Shown here in pieces: positions 55,136 through 64,000 of a stretch of DNA of 64,000 bases. Both the position numbers and the translations under genes were made by a program. The stretch lies in the NCBI GenBank assembly GCA_051453625.1, contig JBOZIK010000001.1, positions 115,185,873-115,249,872 on the forward strand, given 5' to 3'. The notes beneath the pieces are model-generated. The model was not told the DNA's origin. It was given only the letters and a program-made list of their open reading frames with translations, and did not search any database. Source of the DNA: Welwitschia mirabilis. Its lineage: Eukaryota > Gnetophyta > Gnetopsida > Welwitschiales. Positions within the stretch are counted from its first letter, which is position 1. Each line of letters opens with the position of its first letter.

Positions 55136-58100
55136 AGGGAGAAATGTCATCTTGTAAAATTATGCAAGAAATCTTTAGTATTATAACACAACCATAAAGA
55201 TGAGTGAGATTTACATCCATGAAGCCTTTCATAACTAGTTATTAATTATAATTATAAATATTTATTAAGTGTGTCATCATAGAAATAGGGTGATCTTCTT
55301 GTTATAAAGTTGAAAGCAATAAAAGATATAACCTCAAAGAAGAAATATACAAAACATATGAAATAGTTGATGAAGAGAACGATGTCAAGTAAAGGATAAT
55401 TGACTTGGTGCTTTGGAAAAATTATTAAAATGATCATGCTAATAAGTCATATAAAAAGTTGCATTTATGTCAAGAATCCACATCTCATCATGAGGAACAT
55501 GCTCTATTATACTAATAAAGTCAAAGTTTTTAAAGACTACATTAAATTCAAAATAATTAGTATCATCAAAGAAATTATATTTTTAGTGATTGCATTTACC
55601 ACATGTGTATATTTTATCTTATCCGAAGGAATCCCATAAAAGTTGATGATATGATCCTATCTTTTACTTATCGAGTAATAACACTTATTCTTCTTAGAAG
55701 TGGCAATATTCTGAATTTGCTTCTTTTGCTAACTTTGATTTGGCTTCTTATTTTACTATTTTTATGGAGCTTCATCCTTATCATGATGTATTTATTATTG
55801 TAAATGGGATTTACTAGTAGACTATTTATTTTAATAAGGAGGATCATGAGAATGAGAAACTTTAAATGTGGAATCAAAGAAAGAAGATCCTAAGATATTA
55901 AACTAAGATTTACCAAAACTAAGATCCTTATTAAGCATATTAAAGGCTATATTATTCAATTGCTTAATGCCAGGTAGTGATATAACATAGCTATGGAAAG
56001 AGAATTCTTTTAAATAATAGTTGATTAAGTTGATAAAATAAATGCAAGCTTATTTTTATGAGTAAATATCTATTGTATTTACCTTAATGTCTTACATCTT
56101 CACAAATAATTTTCCCATCTTACCCTTTACATAATTTGAATTATTCATTAAAGTTATAAGATTAAGTATCTCTAGATCATTCTTTGAGTAAGATGAGTTC
56201 TGCAAGGTGTAGAAGTTGATATATCTTTTTCGATTCCTATCAACCTTCTTATGTTAATAAGAAATATATTTCTATATAATCTCTACTAATTTAATATCAT
56301 CATCTTATTAAGTAGATTCTTTAGCTTGATCATGAATAGATATATAATCATGTACCCAAAAATCATTCTCTTATCATAAATCTACATGGTTCATATAAAA
56401 TTCACATGCAAAGCCTTCCACAATTGATTATCTTAAAGAGCTATTCTAATGTAGGTAATGATTCCAATGATGAGTACAAGTATAAGTAACCTTTGAAAGT
56501 TACCCTTCACAGATGATAAAGAAAATGCCATGGTGGAAAGAGGATGAGAATAAAAAGAGAATAAACAAGCTATGAGATAAATTCTTAAATCAGAAGAACC
56601 TTACTCACATCCATAACTAAAGCAATATATCCATCATATAAAGCAATTCAAACCCTAAAAGAAATTGAAGATAAAGATATAGTATAGGCACACTGAGAGG
56701 GATCTTTCTCTCATCCATAATTTTAAGTAATTTATTCAAGTTATAATGCAACTAAAACAAAGAGATAAAGTATTACAATAGAGAGGTGTAGTTATAATAA
56801 AAGGGAATTAGGCCCATAAATCAAGTGATCTATTTAACTAGAAAGTATGATAATAAATAAATCCCTCATAATGAGCAAAAATTATGTGCATAAGTAAGAA
56901 AACAAAGTTACTTTCTTAAAATTTCTTAATGTGAGTAAGTTAACATTAAATGAGGGGATCTAGATTTATTCCTAAATAATGCAAATGTTAAAAGTGGTCA
57001 ATTTTAAAGTATACTCTTAAATATAATTAATAATCATAACCTTTCTAGGGGTGGTACTAAAGGGAATAAAATGACAAAGTATAAGTCATATTGGTTGGGC
57101 TTTTGAGTTGTCAACTAGTTTTGGTTACCTCATCTATATACCTCTCTTAAGAGAAAGTACCTTGTAATGTTGATGACTTAGTTATATCTTAAACTTAGTA
57201 AATTTTAAAATTTTTATTAAACTTATGTCCCTTGATGATGAAATCCAAGTGAATACTATCAATTTAACTTCATGCTTCATCCAATATGCCCTTAGTTACC
57301 AAGTTGTACATGGGAATTCAAACCTCAAGGCATCCAAAATACTTTCAATTGAGAGAAACATGACTTTCTGTGTGGCCTAAACTTCATAGTTATGATAGTT
57401 GAGACTATATAATAAGCTTCAAAAGACAATTTAAAGATCAACATGGATCTATGGCTATGTAAAACTTCATGTACCCACCACTAATAAAGACATATCATAA
57501 GTAAAATCAATAGGTGTTTATCATAAAAACTAATTTTTCTTTTTAAAGCCTTAATCACAATTAAACTTAAAATTATTAAGTGTGTGAGAAAAGAAAATAA
57601 AAATAAGAGAAAGACACAACAAAAAACATGAGAAAGAGATAAAATACATAAAATTTATATTGTTAAGTTGAATTAATCTTGCTTAACATCCCTACTCAAC
57701 TTGATCTGTTCAAATCATAAGAAAAACTAAGTGAAAGAAAATCAAGTCAAGGGATCTTTCTTCACATCCCAACTTAATTTGATAAGATATATTTCACTTA
57801 TAAAACTTAAAAATGCTAAAGTCTCAAGGGAAAAAAATAAAGAAAGAGAAAATAGGAGTTCAACAACTATGAAAAAGAAAGTACAATAATTAAATCAAGG
57901 GATCCTTCTCAACATCGCAACTTGATTTGATAATAAAAGATGAATATTTGGTTACAAAACCTAAAAACTCAAAAAAGGACTAAAAATACTTAATAATAAA
58001 GAAACTTATAAAACTATGCATGTGTACATAACAAGAGCAAAATATAAACAATTCCTATCTTAACTATATATGTGTTAAAGTGAATAATGACTAAGTAATG

Positions 58101-59288
58101 GCTTAGTAAACATGCATGTGCATAAAAATCAAAAACAAACTTGTTAAAAGTGGACAATTTCACATGTGAATGAAATAAAGATTTGAGTAGAAATTAAATA
58201 ATAGATAAGATTTTTTAAACAAGATAAATTTAAATAGATGGTAATAGAAATAAACACACACACACGCATACAAACATGCGACTACATCATGGTGATCAAG
58301 GTTTCATAAATAAAGCAAATGGTAATGAGACTACCAACACCGATTTTAACACAAGTCATATCACATGATTACTAGCATGTACACTGTACGATCATTAATG
58401 ATAATGCAATACTCCATAATCTTGAGACTAAATGTAGAGCTTCTAAACTAGTGCTTTGTCCATCACATGTTTACATAAATTAGATTTAAAATTTTATTCA
58501 CTTTTTATTTTAAATAAGTTATACCAAGGCTATAGGGAGATTCTTACATAGAAATGAAAAAACATAGAGGTCATAGCATCAGGCTAGGCTTTATTACATG
58601 TCATAAAATGAAAGATAGTACTACATGACACATGACACTACATTACAAAATAAACACTATGGAAGAATGTTCTGAGCATTAACAAGAAGTGCAATGAGAG
58701 AAGTTGCATCCTCGATGGACACCAAGTGGTTTTGAACCACTAGTGGCAAGAACATGGGTAATATCAGATGGCAGGCTAGAAATGGCTATCAAGGAAAGAA
58801 ATAGTGAGAATAATATGAGCTAAGGTAAAAAATTCAAGGGGAATAAATTATCTAGAAGAAACATGATTTCACTTTTTAGTTTATATCCTTCAAAGAAAAA
58901 ATAATGGTAGAAATAATAGGTCAAACACAAAGAGGGTTGTAGATTTAGTAGTTTGAAATAACTCTTAAGCCACATCATCTACTATATAATAGCTTTTAAA
59001 GCTAGTTAAATCTACTATTGTACAATCTAAGACACACTCATCACTCACTCTATTATAGTTTTCACTTTAAATAATAGAAGGAAAATGCCAGGAAGGTTAA
59101 TACTTGTAAAAAATACCAAATGCATACTAGGATTTAAAATGTATGTCAAGTGGACATGAGCCACCATTAAAAGGACAAGGCAGTAGGTGTAATAAGTCAC
59201 ATAGGTGCATAAGTTATGTGTTAATATAGGTTCACACATACATAAATAAAATGAAAAAACTTTTTAAAAACTTTTAAAACATAAAATT
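55136..59288 (-). other. Probable gag/protease and leader of the copia element, unreadable
   Basis: By position this should hold protease, gag and leader, but I recognise no motif. An ATG at about 56533 (minus) opens MAFSLSSVKGNFQRLLILVL, which could be a worn gag start; this is weak. Short related blocks CTTGATTTGATAA / CTTAATTTGATAAG at about 57770 and 57920 suggest local duplication. A (CA)n run lies at 58254-58265. Open stretches at 55252-55877 are not recognisable. Confidence 0.35.
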
Positions 59289-59565
59289 AGGGCAAGGACC
59301 TTAACTCACTGGTTAAGTCCAATAAGTAAATTCATTATGGTCAGGAGTTCAAATTTCCATAGGAACCAAAGGATTTATGATTAGACCTAATCATAAATAA
59401 CCATGGTAGTATCCTAGTTTTCTCATATTAACTAGGTTATTATCTCTTCTTAGTATTAGCTAGGTGTAAAATGAGGTTCTTATCTCATTTTCATGGATAG
59501 TGTGTAAGACCCATGATAAAGACACTAAAAATGACCATATCTAATTAAAAAAATTAAATAAGGCT
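59289..59565 (+). mobile_element. Possible tRNA-derived SINE
   Basis: TTAACTCACTGG (59301-59312) resembles a Pol III box A (TRGCNNAGYGG) and GGAGTTCAAATTTCC (59344-59358) a box B (GGTTCGANNCC), 31 bases apart as in tRNA-type promoters. A body of about 200 bp follows, ending in an A/T-rich tail (TCTAATTAAAAAAATTAAAT). I did not find clear target duplications. It may only be a tRNA-like chance match. Confidence 0.4.
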
Positions 59566-59588
59566 AAAAACAGGTCAAGAAAAAGATC

Positions 59589-59590
<2 letters not shown>

Positions 59591-59662
<72 letters not shown>

Positions 59663-60181
59663 NNNNNNNNNNNNNNNNNNNNNNNNNNNNNNNNNNNNNN
59701 NNNNNNNNNNNNNNNNNNNNNNNNNNNNNNNNNNNNNNNNNNNNNNNNNNNNNNNNNNNNNNNNNNNNNNNNNNNNNNNNNNNNNNNNNNNNNNNNNNNN
59801 NNNNNNNNNNNNNNNNNNNNNNNNNNNNNNNNNNNNNNNNNNNNNNNNNNNNNNNNNNNNNNNNNNNNNNNNNNNNNNNNNNNNNNNNNNNNNNNNNNNN
59901 NNNNNNNNNNNNNNNNNNNNNNNNNNNNNNNNNNNNNNNNNNNNNNNNNNNNNNNNNNNNNNNNNNNNNNNNNNNNNNNNNNNNNNNNNNNNNNNNNNNN
60001 NNNNNNNNNNNNNNNNNNNNNNNNNNNNNNNNNNNNNNNNNNNNNNNNNNNNNNNNNNNNNNNNNNNNNNNNNNNNNNNNNNNNNNNNNNNNNNNNNNNN
60101 NNNNNNNNNNNNNNNNNNNNNNNNNNNNNNNNNNNNNNNNNNNNNNNNNNNAGAGAGAGAGAGAGAGAGCAAGAGCGTGAA

Positions 60182-60219
<38 letters not shown>
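59591..60219. repeat. (GA)n microsatellite spanning a gap
   Basis: GA repeats fill 59591-59662 and most of 60152-60219 around 489 N. Long Arg-Glu or Ser-Leu frames here are only the repeat. Near the right end it is interrupted (GCAAGAGCGTGAAAG). Confidence 0.95.
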
Positions 60220-60223
<4 letters not shown>

Positions 60224-60348
60224 GATGCCAAGTAGAGATCAACATTATAAGAGGGCTAAGAATCCATAAGATGCCAAGTAGAGGTCTACATTATAAGAAG
60301 AGCCTTAAGAGTGGCTAAAAAACTCCAAGGAATTATCCAAAAATCTGA

Positions 60349-60362
60349 TACCACTTATTATG
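60349..60362 (-). other. Primer-binding site complement (tRNA-Met type)
   Basis: ATCTGATACCACTT; its complement GTGGTATCAGAT is close to TGGTATCAGAGC. The LTR-like segment follows at once. Confidence 0.6.
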
Positions 60363-60545
60363 AATCAAATGAGAAAAAACATAAACAATATTTTTTCCAA
60401 AATGTAATTTTATTTTACCATCTCTTATTACACTGAAGAGATTTCTTCTAAAGGAAAGTATACCATTAGGATTTTACTAAGGTTTTTATGCTTCCTTATG
60501 CATGTAACCATGGTGTGCATTATAAACCTTTGCAAATAGTTCCTT

Positions 60546-63094
60546 TAATATACTAATTTTGAATATATTTGGTAAAGATAATGATAAAAAATATTAGCTA
60601 CTATGATAAATATATAAGGTAAAGATGAATCAATCTCAATTACATAGCAACGCAAGCATTAACATCTTAAAATGTCACCAAATCATATAAAGGAAGCACT
60701 TAGTTAAAATCTAGTTTTTCCCTTAATGAGAAGCATATCTTAATTAATACCTTTATCCACTAAAGACTCTCTCAAGTAGTAAATATATTACTTAAAATGT
60801 ATTAAATAACAAAGATAATTTACTAATTTAAAATAATGTCTGGATGAATATGCTCAAGTTTTAAAGATAAATACTTAGCTTATACTTATAAATAACATTT
60901 AAAAATGTAATAAGACATCAGTTACCAATCTGTACTAAATATTCTAGTTTAAAAATTATGAAAATAATTCTTTTATTTAACTAAAATATAAATAGTTGAT
61001 TTGAATTACTTACAAATAAATAAAAAGGTTTTATCTAATAAGATCCTAATTACATTTAAAGAATTTAAGTAGCAAACCATCATGCCTTGGTGCCTTACAA
61101 TTCTTCATACAAAAGCAAATTATTCTTAATTCATTAGTTGTGATGTATATATTTAATATATGAGACATAACAAAATGAAATAGATGAGGATTTGACCATG
61201 TATTCTTTGTAAAATGAGTAAATTCATTGGTTTAACTTAGAATAATTATTAAAAATCCTATCTATAATAAGAAAATAACTAAGCATGATCAGTAATAATA
61301 TATCCATTGAGGGATAAAATACCTCTTTCTCTAATCTTCATTAAAAAAGTAATGTTAATAACCTTTATGCAAGCATAAGAGAATGAATAGAAAATTTTCC
61401 ATAGGTAATCAACTAATTCAAAATATTCCTCATTACTCTATAGCTAATATTTTTCACTTTACATAAATCCTTTCCATCTTCTCCAACTTGCTCCACTATT
61501 AATATTTGGAACAACTCTAATTTACCTTCTACTCAGTGATAAGTTCACTAAGAAAGAATCTTGATGACTAATTATAGAGGTAAAGAAATAGGTATAATTA
61601 CTATTAGCTACTCTTTACTTAAAGATCTCTTTAAATCCACTTTTAAGAATTATGCATTGCACTTTATTTTAAATTAGATTCTTGGTTTTATTTTTATGAC
61701 ATATGCATATCCTCATGCAACTACAAAATATTTTTATGCATAAAAATATTGATGTTGTTTTTCCATTTTTAATGCTTGCACTATTTTTTTACTAAGCCTA
61801 GATCTTCTCTCATGATTGAGAAAATTTTATCTATTAAAGATTTTAGGAATAAACTATGAATTTTGTCACTTGTGCATGAAAATCACATTTTTATGTTAAT
61901 GAATATACATATGAGTACATTCCATCTTCTAATAATTTTCTAATTAGTAAAGAAAGATATTATTTCAAAGGTTGGCAATATTATTTATGATATTTCCCCT
62001 TCAAGTAAGGGTTTTAAATCTTAGTAGAAATGCTACTTTATGGAAGTTGAGCTTTTTGTGAAAAAGAATTTTTTAGCTTTGCATGCTAGTGTACACATTT
62101 TTAGCAAACAGATTGAGTACTTTAATTTACCAAACTTGTGTAGCTATTATCAACATAAAGACCATCTTATTTTTATTTACCAGTTTTTAGCTCACAAGAA
62201 AGAATGAGATAACATTCTTTAGAGTGTTTACTTCTTACTACAATTTTTTAATCTTCTCAAGCCACCTTTATCTTTGGAAAATATAATGTAGCTACCTTTA
62301 CTCCTTTTATTTTACATTTCAAAAAGATGAAGTAAATTCAATAATAATATATTTTATTAAAGTTGTTTGAATCCTATTACTTATGTTTCCCATATTATGA
62401 CTTCTATTCATGCTTCTAAGCCTTTTATCTAATCCACTATTATTACAAGAGATTATACTACTTTAGGAAAAGGATTTAACATATTTTAATGTCAAGTTCT
62501 AATTATCCACTATAACATATGAAATATTTTCAATATCTCTCTGATACCATAGAAGTTGATAACCTCAACAGTGATTTTTATAGGAATGGCACATATAAAA
62601 CCCATATCAATAAGTCATGAATATTTTATCATGAAATATCTAAGCTCTAAGAAAGAGGCTTTGTCATAAAATAATTGGAGATTTCCTCTCTAGCTTAAGC
62701 ACTCATTTTAATCTTTTAGTACTTCAAAAGATTAATATCTCTTTTATAGGGATTTTACTTTTAGCATGCTATTTTCTTCCTTAATTAACTATCCTTGTAA
62801 TCACGATGATGACAAATGTAATAATAATCTTATTTTTTAATCTTTTTAAAAAGATAAATTAATTTAATCTATTTTGAAATCTACTCACCAAAATTCTAAG
62901 GCCATTTTATCCCTTTTTCATGATCAGTTTAGGATTTACTATCCCTATGCTCTTAATAACGAAGATGACCATTGTCAAATTATGATAAGAAGTTTTTGTT
63001 ATTCTTTATTTAGTTGCTTAGATCATTATGGAAAATTTTAATATGTTAAAAATTAATTTATGATAAAATTTATAACCTTTAGTTTTTGTTATTC
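60546..63094. other. Unassigned decayed repeat DNA
   Basis: AT-rich with no coding signal I can name. TCTCTGATACCATAG at about 62538-62552 looks like another primer-site complement of the Met type, so a further minus-strand LTR element may be present, but I could not find its LTR partner. Confidence 0.35.
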
Positions 63095-64000
63095 TTCATA
63101 ATCTTTAGACATGGGGACATGCATACACATCTTCTAAGATAATCTTTAAAATAAGATGTCATTATACCATAATGTAATGTTATAATATATAGCAACTTTA
63201 TTCAAGAAAATACCATTACAAGATGGGTATGTAGTATACTAGTTATAAGATAGACCTCTAGATTTTCTTGTAAATCAAAATCTAGTTCTAAGTGCTAAAA
63301 TATCAAATAGTAATATAAATAAAAGTATAAATTTATTAAAGAGTTTACCTAGGTTCTTGTTTAAGAAAATATTACTAATGAAGATGATAAATCTAAGGAT
63401 TAGAATAGAGAAGGATGTATAATAACCTTGATTAGGTTCTTGATTTAAGCATATTATTTTATTTAGTGCTTTATTAATACTAGTTCTTAAAGAAATTAAA
63501 TTGTCATATAAGAAAAATCTATTTTCTTGAGGTAACTCATCAAAGTAGTTGCCATACTATTCAAAGAAAAGGAAAGGTAATCCTTATAATAATGATAAAA
63601 TGACAAAAAATGCAATCCAAAGCATTGAGAACTTTCATGTTTGATCCATATTTCAATGCATAAGAAGTTCAATTAGAGTTCATGTAAAAAGTCAAAGCCA
63701 CTTTGAAAATTTTATTATACCAAGTAAAACAATGTAATTATACTTATGATTATTTTTCTAACATTGTTTCTAGCATAGTTTTCATAATTTTTCACTAAAA
63801 ATCCCATGATATATAATAAAGTTATGAAATGATTTGTTGAAACTAAAAATCAAGAAATTATATAGAAGCTACTATGGTCATGGATTAGAGATTTAAATGA
63901 AAATAAAATTATAAGAGGCAATAATCTTTTGAAGTAATATAAGTGCAAAAAGTCTAAGAAACTTGGCACTATACTTATGGACTTAAGATGAAAAAGATAA
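63095..64000. repeat. Dispersed repeat, copy 2 (partner at 42825-43727), cut by the window end
   Basis: Direct copy about 20.3 kb from its partner. Shared blocks include CCATAATGTAATGTTATAAT, AGATTTTCTTGTAAATC and, at the very end, TATACTTATGGACT. In the first copy the gag-only element sits right after this end block. Confidence 0.7.

Larger units (their letters stand above)
53165..60545 (-). mobile_element. Ty1/copia retrotransposon, minus strand, RT mostly deleted
   Basis: Ascending: 3' LTR-like segment (about 53165-53800), the first part of RT, integrase, an unreadable gag/protease region, a (GA)n tract, the complement of a tRNA-Met primer site (60349-60362) and a 5' LTR-like segment (60363-60545) that aligns with 53165-53350. 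Integrase before RT in reading order is diagnostic of Ty1/copia. RNase H and most of RT are missing. Confidence 0.7.

Noticed and set aside
55252-55877. Cluster of overlapping Ile/Leu-rich frames on both strands
   Set aside because: Composition artefact of AT-rich DNA; no known motif, and it lies where a worn copia gag/protease is expected.
59541-60269. Long open frames of Arg-Glu or Ser-Leu repeats
   Set aside because: They read only the (GA)n microsatellite and 489 N.

Overview
The window looks like heterochromatic or intergenic DNA of a plant nuclear genome, most likely a flowering plant. It is very AT-rich, has almost no CpG outside one short island, and carries fifteen runs of N (about 2.3 kb). 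Its content is old transposable elements: Ty3/gypsy and Ty1/copia LTR retrotransposons, one CACTA-type DNA transposon and a possible tRNA-derived SINE. I see no intact host gene, rRNA, convincing tRNA or CRISPR array. Every coding region is broken by stops and frameshifts. Many stops fall where the family has Gln or Trp (CAG/CAA/TGG to TAG/TAA), as expected from deamination of methylated cytosine.

Layout. (1) 1-5095: minus-strand Ty3/gypsy element A, cut by the window edge: reverse transcriptase, protease, gag, leader, 5' LTR. (2) 5101-17114: plus-strand Ty3/gypsy element P with two LTRs, gag with zinc knuckle, protease, RT/RNase H, integrase and an extra coiled-coil frame between integrase and the 3' LTR. 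A minus-strand relative of A (B1, from 11506) sits inside P and runs into a gap. (3) 17115-18073: RNase H/integrase piece of a different Ty3/gypsy (chromovirus-like) element. (4) 18074-38980: element B2, same family as A, minus strand, with both LTRs, primer site, gag and protease but no visible RT, RNase H or integrase. Its protease/3' untranslated part is repeated around assembly gaps. (5) 25453-36565: a CACTA-like transposon inserted in the gag of B2, carrying a captured and decayed piece of a ZNFX1-type (NFX1-type zinc finger) helicase gene and a CpG-retaining segment. (6) 38981-53164: decayed repeats, including a small LTR family C (three copies) and a complete Ty1/copia-type element with gag only (43733-48443), flanked by a near-perfect 5-bp target duplication. 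(7) 53165-60545: minus-strand Ty1/copia element with integrase but an RT deleted after its first part; a possible SINE and a long (GA)n tract lie in its 5' part. (8) 60546-64000: decayed repeats ending in a second copy of 42825-43727.

The most unusual signal is a nested-palindrome module of about 35-45 bp found 17 times. It occurs only in the untranslated parts and LTRs of the A/B family: two per LTR, three in the leader and two or three in the 3' untranslated region. Its core is TCATCCGGATGA, with outer arms like GTCGTCC and GGACGAC. It could be an RNA hairpin or kissing-loop array for dimerisation or packaging, which would suit a family whose members B1 and B2 seem to depend on a helper. 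This reading is inference. All coordinates of element ends were judged by eye from alignments between copies.
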